Numbered from the stretch's first letter, positions 23,610-36,072 are shown. The stretch: DNA of 64,000 bases from Pristionchus mayeri (GCA_036245805.1 BTRK01000004.1:43612907-43676906); one strand, 5' to 3'. Translations and numbers: made by a program. The notes: generated by a model not told the origin, from the sequence alone.

Positions 23610-24812
23610 CCGTATTATGAGAGACTATCTGAGAAGATTGACATACACCCGTACAGCGAAAAACAAATTTCCAATTTAAATAACTGCTTAGGGTACAACT
23701 TTTCAGATCACGAAAATCGACTTTAGAGAGCCGTATCTCTGAACCCTCATTCTCTTCGTACGCCAAAGTGGGCGGTCGGTTTTTGAAACTTTTGAACGGC
23801 TCATCGGAACTCCTTACTTTTATAGTTATTCTGAAAGATCTCGACGAGATAAGCATTTTTCCTGTTAAACAGTTGCATTTTTTTCCTGTTAAACAGTTGC
23901 ATTAGATTCCTCAAGCAAAAGTACCCTAATGTACCAAATATGAAAGCAAAAAGTTTTCTGGCATCCAGTCAAATGGTCGACCGAAGACCTCGGACTTGAA
24001 CGATTTTGAACGAAAAAATCGATTTTTTGAAGAAATCTTTTTTAGATTGATGTATTGTGAAATGAGATGTGGAAATTCGGATTCTACGAGTGAAAACACG
24101 CCAGAAAATCGTTTTCTCGTCAAATTCTGAGATATCAAGTTTTTCGACCTCGAAAATAAAAATTCCCCTAAATTCCCCACAATTGGAAAACTTGAGGTCC
24201 AAAAACTTGATATCTCAGAATTTTATGAGAAAAAGATTTTCTGGCGTGTTTTCACTTGTAGAATCCGAATTTCCACATCTCAGTTCACAATACGTCAATC
24301 TAAAAAAATATTTCTTCAAAAAATCGATTTTTTCGTTCAAAATCGTTCAAGTCCGAGGTCTTCGGTCGACCATTTGACTGGATGCCAGAAAACTTTTTGC
24401 TTTTAAATTTGGTACACCGGGGTACTTTTGCATGAGGAATTTAATGAAACTGTTTATTTTCCCCCTTTTTTGAAAAAAATTTCAGGGTGACAATTTTGAG
24501 AATTCAAATGCATGTAACTTTTTTTTTCACAGATTAGCTAGCCTTTCACTCTCAACAGGAAAAATGCTTATCTCGTCGAGATCTTTCAGAATAACTATAA
24601 ATGTATGGAGTTCCGATGAGCCGTTCAAAAGTTTCAAAAACCGACCGCCCAATTCGGCGTACGACAGAGAATGAGGGGTCAGAGATACGGCTCTCTAAAG
24701 TCGATTTTCGTGATCTACGTGAAAAGTTGACCCTAAGCAGTTATTTAAATTGGAAATCTATTTTTCGCTGTACGGGTCATGGGCGAAATTGCTCGATTCT
24801 CTCAGATAGTCT
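23610..24812. repeat. Foldback element, about 1.2 kb
   Basis: Arms with AAAATCGACTTTAGAGAGCC at 23716-23735 are mirrored near 24690-24715, and GATCTCGACGAGATAAGC at 23837 is mirrored at 24565. The centre is near 24180. Open frames inside are mirror copies. Confidence 0.85.
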
Positions 24813-24946
24813 CTGTTATAAGCCTAAATAAGAATTTTTATTTATTTTTTTCGATTTTGAGATATCCCGTACTTGGAATTCGCTTGCTCCAAAATATCGT
24901 CCCATTAACGTATTATTTGTATACGTGGATGCGTCTCTATTTACAG

Positions 24947-25041
24947 AACAGGTATCAATGCAGATGTCCTTGCGCCAACGAGATTTGTACCATTTTGGAG
25001 TGGATGAATGGAATAGAACAACAAATGGGTTTTGTGAAGAG
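24947..25041 (+). CDS. Exon candidate upstream of the mariner, gene unknown
   Basis: A strong acceptor (CTATTTACAG) and a perfect donor (GTAAGT at 25042) bound 95 bases open in two frames. In the frame ending with two bases over, it encodes a Cys-rich stretch (YQCRCPCANEICTILEWMNG). That phase joins cleanly to the last exon at 35669. The product is not recognised. The mariner starts 29 bp after the donor. Confidence 0.4.
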
Positions 25042-25231
25042 GTAAGTTGGCATTTAGAGACCGTTCACTATTGGGGTGTCCGGAAAGTTCGTATAATGCT
25101 TCGGAAAAAAGTCAGTTCGCGATCAAATGCAGTGATTGCGCAATCTGTTTGTCAACAATGTATTGCATCATTCTGACGTTGAGTAGTGAGAGGATTTAAT
25201 CAGTCTCCTAGTTGCTACATTGATTCTTGTG

Positions 25232-25571
25232 ATGGACTCCCATCTCTACTTCCGAGCAGTTTTACTTTATTACTACCGTCTTGGCCGATCCGTGAAGGAG
25301 GCCCACTCTGCCCTGGCACAGTCGGAAGGAGCTGACGCCCCCTCCATACCCTTCTGCAATAAGTGGTTCTCCCGCTTCAAGAAAGGGGAGTTTGGTCTCG
25401 ATGATCAACCCCGCTCTGGACGCCCTCTCTCCCTCGATCAGCCTCTCGTTCTCCGCACTCTGAAGCGCAAGCCCATGGCCAGTGTGCATGAGTTGAAGAA
25501 GGATACTGGTACTCCCAGATCAACGGTGTCCGATATCCTCCATCGATCTGGGAAGAAGCCGAAACTCCCAC
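25232..25571 (+). pseudogene. mariner transposase, N-terminal part
   Basis: Starts at ATG 25232 and encodes about 113 residues covering the two helix-turn-helix DNA-binding domains. Visible motifs are YYYRLGRSVKEAHSAL, WFSRFKKGEFGLDDQPRSGRP (the linker GRP motif) and STVSDILHRSGKKPKLP in the second helix-turn-helix. The frame is interrupted at the 8-bp target duplication ACTCCCAC (25564-25571) by the foldback and satellite insertion. Read across the insertion, the frame continues into an IPHDL motif, which corresponds to the WVPHEL signature of mariners. The cut is therefore clean at codon level. Confidence 0.93.
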
Positions 25572-25582
25572 GAGGGTGTATC

Positions 25583-28500
25583 GTTTTAGAACTCTCATTT
25601 TAGAACTGTGTCATTTTAGAACTGGTAATTTTAGAACTCGGTCATTAAAGAACTCTTCAACCAAAAAGCGTCTGGCCTCGAAATTTGACATGATCTTATT
25701 AGAACTCGAACAGTAAACAATGGCATCGTCATTTTAAAACTGGTCATTTTAGAACTGGTCATTTTAGAACTCGGTCATTTTAGAACTCTTCAACCAAACG
25801 GATTCTGGCCTCGAAATTTGACATGATCTTATTAGAACTCGAACAGTAAACAATGGCATCGTCATTTTAAAACTGGTCATTTTAGAACTGGTCATTTTAG
25901 AACTCGGTCATTTTAGAACTGGTCATTTTAGAACTCGGTCATTTTAGAACTCTTCAACCAAACGGATTCTGGCCTCGAAATTTCACATGATCTTATTAGA
26001 ACTCGAACAGTAAACAATGGCATCGTCATTTTAAAACTGGTCATTTTAGAACTGGTAATTTTAGAACTCGGTCATTTTAGAACTCTTCAACCAAAAGGCG
26101 TCTGGCATCGAAATTTCACATGATCTTATTAGAACTCGAACAGTAAACAATGACATGGTCATTTTAGAACTGGTCATTTTAGAACTGGTCATTTTAGAAC
26201 TCGGTCATTTTAGAACTCTTCAACAAAAAGGCGTCTGGCATAGAAATTTGACATGATCATGTTAAAATTCGAACAGTAAACAATGGTATGGTCATTTTAG
26301 AACTGGTCATTTTAGAACAGGTCATTTTTGAGCTCGGTCATTTTAGAACTCTTCAACCAAAAGGCGTCTGGCCTCGAAATTTCACATGATCTTATTAGAA
26401 CTCGAACAGTAAACAATGGCATCGTCATTTTAAAACTGGTCATTTTAGAACTGGTCATTTTAGAACTCGGTCATTTTAGAACTCTTCAACCGAAAGGCGT
26501 CTGGCCTCGAAATTTCACATGATCTTATTAGAACTCGAACACAATGACATGGTCATTTTAGAACTGGTCATTTTAGAACTGGTCATTTTAGAACTCGGTC
26601 ATTTTAGAACTCTTCAACCAAAAGGATTCTGGCCTCGAAATTTCACATGATCGTGTTAGAACTCGAACAGTAAACAATGGCAAGATCATTTTAGAACTGG
26701 GTCATTTTAGAACTGGTAACTTTAGAACTCTTCAACCAAAAGAGGTCTGGCCTCGAAATTTCACCTGATCGTGTTAGAACTCGAACAGTAAACAATGGCA
26801 AGATCATTTTAGAACTGGGTCATTTTAGAACTGGTCATTTTAGAACTCGGTCATTTAAGAACTCTTCAACCAAAAAGCGTCTGGACTCGAAATTTGACAT
26901 GATCTTATTAGAACTCGAACAGTAAACAATGGCATCGTCATTTTAAAACTGGTCATTTTAGAACTGGTAATTTTAGAACTCGGTCATTTCAGAACTCTTC
27001 AACCAAAAGGCGTCTGGCCTCGAAATTTCACATGATCTTATTAGAACTCGAACAGTAAACAATGACATGGTCATTTTAGAACTGGTCATTTTAGAACTGG
27101 TCATTTTAGAACTCGGTCATTTTAGAAATCTTCAACCAAACGGATTCTGGCCTCGAAATTTCACATGATCTTATTAGAACTCGAACAGTAAACAATGGTA
27201 TGGTTATTTTAGAACTGGTAATTTTAAAACAGGTCATTTTAGAGCTCGGTCATTTTAGAACTCTTCAACCAAAAGGATTCTGGCCTCGAAATTTCACATG
27301 ATCGTGTTAGAACTCGAACAGTAAACAATGGCAAGATCATTTTAGATCTGGGTCATTTTAGAACTGGTCATTTTAGAACTCGGTCATTTTAGAACTCTTC
27401 AACAAAAAGGCGTCTGGCCTAGAAATTTGACATGATCGTGTTAGAACTCGAACAGTAAACAATGGCAAGATCATTTTAGATCTGGGTCATTTTAGAACTG
27501 GTCATTTTAGAACTCGATCATTTTAGAACTCTTCAACAAAAAGGCGTCTGGCCTAGAAATTTGACATGGTCGCGTTAGAACTCGAACAGTAAATAATGAC
27601 ATGGTCATTTTAGAACTGGTAATTTTAGAACTGGTAACTTTAGAACTCTTCAACCAAAAGAGGTCTGGTCTCGAAATTTCACATGATCTTATTAGAACTC
27701 GAACAGTAAACAATGGCATCGTCATTTTAAAACTGGTCATTTTAGAACTGGTCATTTTAGAACTCGGTCATTTTAGAACTCTTCAACCAAACGGATTCTG
27801 GCCTCGAAATTTCACATGATCTTATTAGAACTCGAACAGTAAACAATGGTATGGTTATTTTAGAAGTGGTAACTTTAGAACTCTTCAACCAAAAGAGGTC
27901 TGGCCTCGAAATTTCACATGATCGTGTTAGAACTCGAACAGTAAACAATGGCAAGATCATTTTAGAACTGGGTCATTTTAGAACTGGTCATTTTAGAACT
28001 CGGTCATTTAAGAACTCTTCAACCAAAAAGCGGCGGGCCTCGAAATTTCACATGATCTTATTAGAACTCGAACAGTAAACAATGGCATCGTCATTTTAAA
28101 ACTGGTCATTTTAGAACTGGTCATTTTAGAACTCGGTCATTTTAGAACTCTTCAACCAAACGGATTCTGGCCTCGAAATTTCACATGATCTTATTAGAAC
28201 TCGAACAGTAAACAATGGTATGGTTATTTTAGAACTGGTAATTTTAGAACTGGTAACTTTAGAACTCTTCAACCAAAAGAGGTCTGGCCTCGAAATTTCA
28301 CATGATCGTGTTAGAACTCGAACAGTAAACAATGGCAAGATCATTTTAGAACTGGGTCATTTTAGAACTGGTCATTTTAGAACTTGTCATTTTAGAACTC
28401 GGTCATTTAAGAACTCTTCAACCAAAAAGCGTCTGGCCTCGAAATTTCACATGATCTTATTAGAACTCGAACAGTAAACAATGGCATCGTCATTTTAAAA

Positions 28501-31497
28501 CTGGTCATTTTAGAACTGGTCATTTTAGAACTCGGTCATTTTAGAACTCTTCAACCAAACGGATTCTGGCCTCGAAATTTCACATGATCTTATTAGAACT
28601 CGAACAGTAAACAATGGTATGGTTATTTTAGAACTGGTAATTTTAGAACTGGTAACTTTAGAACTCTTCAACCAAAAGAGGTCTGGCCTCGAAATTTCAC
28701 ATGATCGTGTTAGAACTCGAACAGTAAACAATGGCAAGATCATTTTAGAACTGGGTCATTTTAGAACTGGTCATTTTAGAACTCGGTCATTTAAGAACTC
28801 TTCAACCAAAAAGCGTCTGGCCTCGAAATTTCACATGATCTTATTAGAACTCGAACAGTAAACAATGGCATCGTCATTTTAAAACTGGTCATTTTAGAAC
28901 TGGTCATTTTAGAACTCGGTCATTTTAGAACTCTTCAACCAAACGGATTCTGGCCTCGAAATTTCACATGATCTTATTAGAACTCGAACAGTAAACAATG
29001 GTATGGTTATTTTAGAACTGGTAATTTTAGAACTGGTAACTTTAGAACTCTTCAACCAAAAGAGGTCTGGCCTCGAAATTTCACATGATCTTATTAGAAC
29101 TCGAACAGTAAACAATGGCAAGATCATTTTAGAACTGGGTCATTTTAGAACTGGTCATATTAGAACTCGGTCATTTAAGAACTCTTCAACCAAAAAGCGT
29201 CTGGCCTCGAAATTTCACATGATCTTATTAGAACTCGAACAGTAAACAATGGCATCGTCATTTTAAAACTGGTCATTTTAGAACTGGTCATTTTAGAACT
29301 CGGTCATTTTAGAACTCTTCAACCAAACGGATTCTGGCCTCGAAATTTCACATGATCTTATTAGAACTCGAACAGTAAACAATGGTATGGTTATTTTAGA
29401 ACTGGTAACTTTAGAACTCTTCAACCAAAAGAGGTCTGGCCTCGAAATTTCACATGATCGTGTTAGAACTCGAACAGTAAACAATGGCAAGATCATTTTA
29501 GAACTGGGTCATTTTAGAACTGGTCATTTTAGAACTCGGTCATTTAAGAACTCTTCAACCAAAAAGCGTCAGGCCTCGAAATTTCACATGATCTTATTAG
29601 AACTCGAACAGTAAACAATGGCATCGTCATTTTAAAACTGGTCATTTTAGAACTGGTCATTTTAGAACTCGGTCATTTTAGAACTCTTCAACCAAACGGA
29701 TTCTGGCCTCGAAATTTCACATGATCTTATTAGAACTCGAACAGTAAACAATGGTATGGTTATTTTAGAACTGGTAATTTTAGAACTGGTAACTTTAGAA
29801 CTCTTCAACCAAAAGAGGTCTGGCCTCGAAATTTCACATGATCGTGTTAGAACTCGAACAGTAAACAATGGCAAGATCATTTTAGAACTGGGTCATTTTA
29901 GAACTGGTCATTTTAGAACTTGTCATTTTAGAACTCGGTCATTTAAGAACTCTTCAACCAAAAAGCGTCTGGCCTCGAAATTTCACATGATCTTATTAGA
30001 ACTCGAACAGTAAACAATGGCATCGTCATTTTAAAACTGGTCATTTTAGAACTGGTCATTTTAGAACTCGGTCATTTTAGAACTCTTCAACCAAACGGAT
30101 TCTGGCCTCGAAATTTCATATGATCTTATTAGAACTCGAACAGTAAACAATGGTATGATTATTTTAGAACTGGTAATTTTAGAATTGGTAACTTTTGAAC
30201 TCTTCAAACAAAAGAGGTCTGGCCTCGAAATTTCACATGATCGTGTTAGAACTCGAACAGTAAACAATGGCAAGATCATTTTAGAACTGGGTCATTTTAG
30301 AACTGGTCATTTTAGAACTCGGTCATTTAAGAACTCTTCAACCAAAAAGCGTCTGGCCTCGAAATTTCACATGATCTTATTAGAACTCGAACAGTAAACA
30401 ATGGCATCGTCATTTTAAAACTGGTCATTTTAGAACTGGTCATTTTAGAACTCGGTCATTTTAGAACTCTTCAACCAAACGGATTCTGGCCTCGAAATTT
30501 CACATGATCTTATTAGAACTCGAACAGTAAACAATGGTATGGTTATTTTAGAACTGGTAATTTTAGAACTGGTAACTTTAGAACTCTTCAACCAAAAGAG
30601 GTCTGGCCTCGAAATTTCACATGATCGTGTTAGAACTCGAACAGTAAACAATGGCAAGATCATTTTAGAACTGGGTCATTTTAGAACTGGTCATTTTAGA
30701 ACTTGTCATTTTAGAACTCGGTCATTTAAGAACTCTTCAACCAAAAAGCGTCTGGCCTCGAAATTTCACATGATCTTATTAGAACTCGAACAGTAAACAA
30801 TGGCATCGTCATTTTAAAACTGGTCATTTTAGAACTGGTCATTTTAGAACTCGGTCATTTTAGAACTCTTCAACCAAACGGATTCTGGCCTCGAAATTTC
30901 ATATGATCTTATTAGAACTCGAACAGTAAACAATGGTATGATTATTTTAGAACTGGTAATTTTAGAACTGGTAACTTTTGAACTCTTCAAACAAAAGAGG
31001 TCTGGCCTCGAAATTTCACATGATCGTGTTAGAACTCGAACAGTAAACAATGGCAAGATCATTTTAGAACTGGGTCATTTTAGAACTGGTCATTTTAGAA
31101 CTCGGTCATTTAAGAACTCTTCAACCAAAAAGCGTCTGGCCTCGAAATTTCACATGATCTTATTAGAACTCGAACAGTAAACAATGGCATCGTCATTTTA
31201 AAACTGGTAATTTTAGAACTGGTAACTTTAGAACTCTTCAACCAAAAGAGGTCTGGCCTCGAAATTTCACATGATCGTGTTAGAACTCGAACAGTAAACA
31301 ATGGCAAGATCATTTTAGAACTGGGTCATTTTAGAACTGGTCATTTTTGAACTCTTCAACCAAAAGGTGTCGAAACTCGAAATTTCACATGGTCGTTTTA
31401 GAACTCGTAAACAATGGTATGGTTATTTTAGAACTGGTAATTTTAGAACTGGTATCTTTAGAACTCTTCAACCAAAAGAGGTCTGGCCTCGAAATTT
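25583..31497 (+). repeat. Satellite array, forward orientation, 15-bp unit in about 128-bp and 384-bp layers
   Basis: The basic unit is GGTCATTTTAGAACT (15 bp), in short runs of 2-5. The runs are separated by a constant block (CAACCAAAAGG, then CTCGAAATTTCACATGATC, then GAACAGTAAACAATGG). From about 27.8 kb on, three such monomers form a higher-order repeat. Successive TATGGTTATTTT landmarks are 369, 384 or 399 bp apart, that is 384 plus or minus one 15-bp unit. The leftmost 2 kb is less regular. Many open frames of 67-85 codons recur on both strands because of the periodicity. I do not regard them as genes. Confidence 0.95.
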
Positions 31498-31989
31498 CGC
31501 ATCACCATTTAGTAACTATGACCGTCCGACCAGAAAACTTCGCTCATACGCATTTTTAGTTATGATTAGAGAGCGGAGCGGAAGAGGGAAGACGGCTCTG
31601 TGCGACGAGGAATGAGAATTTATCTTCCGGAAGACCAGTCTCGTAAAACTTGCTATGGTGAAAGTCAAAATTTCATGCAAATGCACCTTGCAGTATCCTA
31701 ATACCACAGTTAAACTAGTTCTTCGCAAAATGGCTAAAAATCCGCTCAAAAAACGCTCTAAAACCAATTTTCTTGGCCCTACTCTTCCGGAAGACTTTGC
31801 ACTTTCCCCTCCCTCTTCCTCATTCCTCGCTCTCTCCCTCGAAAGAGCGGCAGAGTCTTTCTCATCCTCTTCTTCTCCGCACTCTAGTTATGATTCGACC
31901 GAAGATCATCTTTCTGGCCACATTAGTCCGATCTGAGTATGGTAATATGTGACCGTTATGAAATGTTGAGGTATGGCGTCATTTGGCGG
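31498..31989. other. Unique spacer between the two satellite arms
   Basis: About 490 bp of non-repetitive DNA at the point where the satellite reverses orientation. It includes an open frame 31655-31936 (93 codons, serine-rich in its second half) of unknown origin and AGAGCGGAGCGGAAGAGGG-type purine-rich sequence mirrored loosely by a CT-rich stretch at 31800-31860. It may be the original centre of the foldback or a captured host fragment. Confidence 0.55.
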
Positions 31990-34610
31990 AAAGTTCTAAA
32001 ATGACCAGTTCTAAAATGACCAGTTCTAAAATGACCATCTCATTGTTTACTGTTTGAGTTATAAAACGATTCTGTGAAATTTCGAGACCAGGCGCCTTTT
32101 TGTTGAAGAGTTCTAAAATGACCGAGTTCTAAAACGACCGAGTTCTAAAATGACCAGTTCTAAAATGACCATCTCATTGTTTACTGTTTGAGTTATAAAA
32201 CGATTCTGTGAAATTTCGAGACCAGACGTCTTTTGGTTGAAGAGTTCTAAAATGACCGAGTTCTAAATCGACCGAGTTCTAAAATGACCAGTTCTAAAAC
32301 GACCATGTCATTGTTTACTGTTTGATTTCTAAAATGACCATGTCAAATTTCGAGGCCAGACGCCTTTTTGTTGAAGAGTTCTAAAATGACCGAGTTCTAA
32401 AATGACCAGTTCTAAAATGACCATCTCATTGTTTACTGTTTGAGTTATAAAACGATTCTGTGAAATTTCGAGACCAGACGCCTTTTTGTTGAAGAGTTCT
32501 AAAATGACCGAGTTCTAAAACGACCGAGTTCTAAAATGACCAGTTCTAAAATGACCATCTCATTGTTTACTGTTTGAGTTATAAAACGATTCTGTGAAAT
32601 TTCGAGACCAGACGTCTTTTGGTTGAAGAGTTCTAAAATGACCGAGTTCTAAATCGACCGAGTTCTAAAATGACCAGTTCTAAAACGACCATGTCATTGT
32701 TTACTGTTTGATTTCTAAAATGACCATGTCAAATTTCGAGGCCAGACGCCTTTTTGTTGAAGAGTACTAAAATGACCGAGTTCTAAAACGACCGAGTTCT
32801 AAAATGACCAGTTCTAAAATGACCATCTCATTGTTTACTGTTTGAGTTATAAAACGATTCTCTGAAATTTCGAGACCAGACGTCTTTTGGTTGAAGAGTT
32901 CTAAAATGACCGAGTTCTAAAATGACCAGTTCAAAAATGACCATCTCATTGTTTACTGTTTGAGTTATAAAACGATTCTGTGAAATTTCGAGACCAGACG
33001 CCTTTTTGTTGAAGAGTTCTAAAATGACCGAGTTCTAAAACGACCGAGTTCTAAAATGACCAGTTCTAAAATGACCATCTCATTGTTTACTGTTTGAGTT
33101 ATAAAACGATTCTGTGAAATTTCGAGACCAGACGTCTTTTGGTTGAAGAGTTCTAAAATGACCGAGTTCTAAATCGACCGAGTTCTAAAATGACCAGTTC
33201 TAAAACGACCATGTCATTGTTTACTGTTTGATTTCTAAAATGACCATGTCAAATTTCGATGCAAGACGCCTTTTTGTTGAAGAGTTCTAAAATGACCGAG
33301 TTCTAAAATGACCAGTTCTAAAATGACCATCTCATTGTTTACTGTTTGAGTTATAAAACGATTCTGTGAAATTTCGAGACCAGACGCCTTTTTGTTGAAG
33401 AGTTCTAAAATGACCGAGTTCTAAAACGACCGAGTTCTAAAATGACCAGTTCTAAAATGACCATCTCATTGTTTACTGTTTGAGTTATAAAACGATTCTG
33501 TGAAATTTCGAGACCAGACGCCTTTTTGTTGAAGAGTTCTAAAATGACCGAGTTCTAAAATGACCAGTTCAAAAATGACCATCTCATTGTTTACTGTTTG
33601 AGTTATAAAACGATTCTGTGAAATTTCGAGACCAGACGCCTTTTTGTTGAAGAGTTCTAAAATGACCGAGTTCTAAAATGACCAGTTCAAAAATGACCAT
33701 CTCATTGTTTACTGTTTGAGTTATAAAACGATTCTGTGAAATTTCGAGACCAGACGCCTTTTTGTTGAAGAGTTCTAAAATGACCGAGTTCTAAAACGAC
33801 CGAGTTCTAAAATGACCAGTTCTAAAATGACCATCTCATTGTTTACTGTTTGAGTTATAAAACGATTCTGTGAAATTTCGAGACCAGACGTCTTTTGGTT
33901 GAAGAGTTCTAAAATGACCGAGTTCTAAATCGACCGAGTTCAAAAAATGACCAGTTCTAAAACGACCATGTCATTGTTTACTGTTTGATTTCTAAAATGA
34001 CCATGTCAAATTTCGAGGCCAGACGCCTTTTTGTTGTAGAGCTAAAATGACCGAGTTCTAAAATGACCAGTTCTAAAATGACCATCTCATTGTTTACTGT
34101 TTGAGTTATAAAACGATTCTGTGAAATTTCGAGACCAGACGCCTTTTTGTTGAAGAGTTCTAAAATGACCGAGTTCTAAAACGACCGAGTTCTAAAATGA
34201 CCAGTTCTAAAATGACCATCTCATTGTTTACTGTTTGAGTTATAAAACGATTCTGTGAAATTTCGAGACCAGACGTCTTTTGGTTGAAGAGTTCTAAAAT
34301 GACCGAGTTCTAAATCGACCGAGTTCTAAAATGACCAGTTCTAAAACGACCATGTCATTGTTTACTGTTTGATTTCTAAAATGACCATGTCAAATTTCGA
34401 GGCCAGACGCCTTTTTGTTGAAGAGTTCTAAAATGACCGAGTTCTAAAATGACCAGTTCTAAAATGACCATCTCATTGTTTACTGTTTGAGTTATAAAAC
34501 GATTCTGTGAAATTTCGAGACCAGACGTCTTTTGGTTGAAGAGTTCTAAAATGACCGAGTTCTAAAACGACCGAGTTCTAAAATGACCACTTCTAAAATG
34601 AGAGTTCTAA
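31990..34610 (-). repeat. Satellite array, inverted arm
   Basis: The same family as the left arm in the opposite orientation (unit AGTTCTAAAATGACC). It has its own fixed variants not typical of the left arm: GAGTTATAAAACGATTCTGT and GAGACCAGACGCC. A longer repeat with a GTCATTGTTTACTGTTTGAT landmark recurs at about 32307, 32691, 33210, 33969 and 34355. The arm is less than half the length of the left arm, so the two have expanded and homogenised separately. Confidence 0.93.
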
Positions 34611-34624
34611 AATGATACACCCTC

Positions 34625-35307
34625 ACTCCCACAAGTGATTCCCCATGACCTCTCCCCCGAACAGCTGAAAAATCGTGTTCAAGTCTGTCGGGAATCTCCA
34701 TCGTAGATCCAATCTTCGATTGGTCAATTCCATCATCGCTACAGATGAGAAGTGGATTACGTACGATAACCCTGTGAGGAGACTGCAATGGGTGGATGCA
34801 GATGAGAAGCCCACGCCCGTCCCGAAGAAGGAAGAGCACGGAAAGAAGGAACTCCTCTGCTTCTTCTTCTCTGTGCTCGGTCCCATCTACTGGGAGATCC
34901 TCGCCGCTGGCACCAGCATCAATGCCGACCTCTTCTCTGAACAACTGGAAGATGTCGCGATCAGAGTCCCTCCCAGGCTCCTGAACCAGGGCAAAATTCT
35001 TCTTCTGATGGACAATGCTCGCCTACATCGAGCGAAGATGACCCAGAAGAAAATGGACGAGCTGAAGATCGAGAGGATTCCCCATCCACCGTATTCCCCG
35101 GATCTCTCCCCATGCGACTACCTCTGCTTCCGCTCTCTCTCTGACTTATGCAAAGGAAAGAAGTTCAAGAATCGAGATGAAGTTGTGAGGGCTTTCGTGA
35201 ACTGGGCGGTCTCGAAGAAACCCGCATTCTGGAAGAGAGGAATCGAGACCCTGCCCAATCGCTGGAGGGAGGTAGTGAGAAAGAAGGGGGCATACATTGG
35301 TCACTGA
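34625..35307 (+). pseudogene. mariner transposase, catalytic part, frameshifted
   Basis: Resumes after the second copy of ACTCCCAC with QVIPHDLSPEQLKNRVQVC. A frameshift at about 34690-34712 (one base gained or two lost) leads to a frame that stays open to TGA at 35305-35307. The catalytic triad is complete: ATDEKWITYDN (first Asp), LLMDNARLH (second Asp) and YSPDLSPCDY (third Asp), with 34 residues between the second and third, the DD34D spacing that defines mariner. The right TIR begins 40 bp after the stop. The frameshift indicates this copy could not make transposase even without the satellite insertion. Confidence 0.93.
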
Positions 35308-35668
35308 GAATTGTAAAGCATTGAATAAAAAATAAAAACAAAAAAATATACGAACTTTCCGGACACCCCAATAATAATTATAGCAGATTGTTCAAGTTAC
35401 AAAATCGATGAAAATTTCGGAGTGTTCCTCACTAAAGTCTTTGTTCAATGGATGCTCTTGGATCAATCAAATAAATCTTCCATTCGCTAAATCCTAAACT
35501 TACGACCTAAACTTTCTTCAAGAATATCTCGGTTCAGTTCGATTCCGGCGAATAAACGTTGGATATAATTGTGTGTGTCTATGATTTTAAACGATTTTTT
35601 TCTTGAAGCCACAATGCAATAATGTATTTTGCTAAATAATTTAATAACATATTTAACATTTATTGCAG

Positions 35669-35753
35669 CCTCAGCCCCGACATCATACACAGGACGAAGA
35701 AGGTCAATGTGAAGACGTTGACCATCTATGGAAAGGAAGTCCCTCTGGAATAA
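35669..35753 (+). CDS. Terminal exon candidate downstream of the mariner
   Basis: Follows a good acceptor (TTTATTGCAG) and reads LSPDIIHRTKKVNVKTLT, then IYGKEVPLE and TAA. It needs two bases from the previous exon. The candidate at 24947-25041 ends with two bases over, so the two would join as one reading frame across an intron of 10,627 nt that contains the whole mariner. Codon use is GC-richer than the flanks, as in the other recognised exons. The product is not recognised. Confidence 0.5.
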
Positions 35754-36072
35754 CACTAATCGTCTGTAACTAGAATATGTTGTTATTCGTTCACTGCAAA
35801 TACATTTTAAAATTTATCAGCAATTTTTAAATTTAGCAAAGCGTTGTGGTCCACTACTGAGTTAGAATCAGTGAATGAGTAGCAAGTCATTTGAAAAAAA
35901 GAGTTTTGTGGAAGTCTAGTTGGGGCAATTGCCTGACACTCCTCAGCTTACTCACTCTCTCGCAGGCTAGAGAAAGCGATATAACACGCAATTTGGAGAG
36001 AGTCAGACGATTACTCTCTAGTTGTGTACAGTGAGATTGCGTGCTCTCCTCATGTCACATATTCATATTTTT

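Larger units (their letters stand above)
25572..34624. mobile_element. 9053-bp foldback element made of satellite arrays, inserted in mariner
   Basis: Begins GAGGGTGTATCGTTTTAGAA and ends with the complement of almost the same sequence. The terminal inverted repeats match for about 36 bp with two differences visible. It is flanked by a perfect 8-bp duplication, ACTCCCAC (25564-25571 and 34625-34632). The interior is a forward satellite array, a unique spacer and an inverted satellite array. Eight-bp duplications occur in hAT- and P-type transposition. The terminal GAGGG does not identify a superfamily. No transposase is visible, so movement would have been in trans. Confidence 0.85.
25071..35371 (+). 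mobile_element. mariner-family transposon carrying a 9-kb nested insertion
   Basis: The terminal inverted repeat TTGGGGTGTCCGGAAAGTTC (24 bp in total, 25071-25094) is matched by its complement at 35348-35371. TA lies on both outer sides (25069-25070 and 35372-35373), the target duplication of Tc1/mariner elements. The transposase gene is present in two pieces, 25232-25571 and 34625-35307, separated by the insertion 25572-34624. Without the insertion the element would be about 1.25 kb, the normal mariner size. The copy is inactive because of the insertion and a frameshift. Confidence 0.93.

Noticed and set aside
25583..31500. Many 67-85 codon open frames on both strands, nearly identical to each other (FNQKRSGLEISHD-like and SCEISRPDLFWLKSS-like)
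   Set aside because: They recur with the satellite period because the 15-bp unit is a multiple of three and lacks stops in some frames. No start context, conservation or splice structure suggests translation.
25583..34610. CRISPR-like regular repeat spacing
   Set aside because: Spacers are not unique: the intervening blocks are themselves repeated, and the genomic context is eukaryotic.
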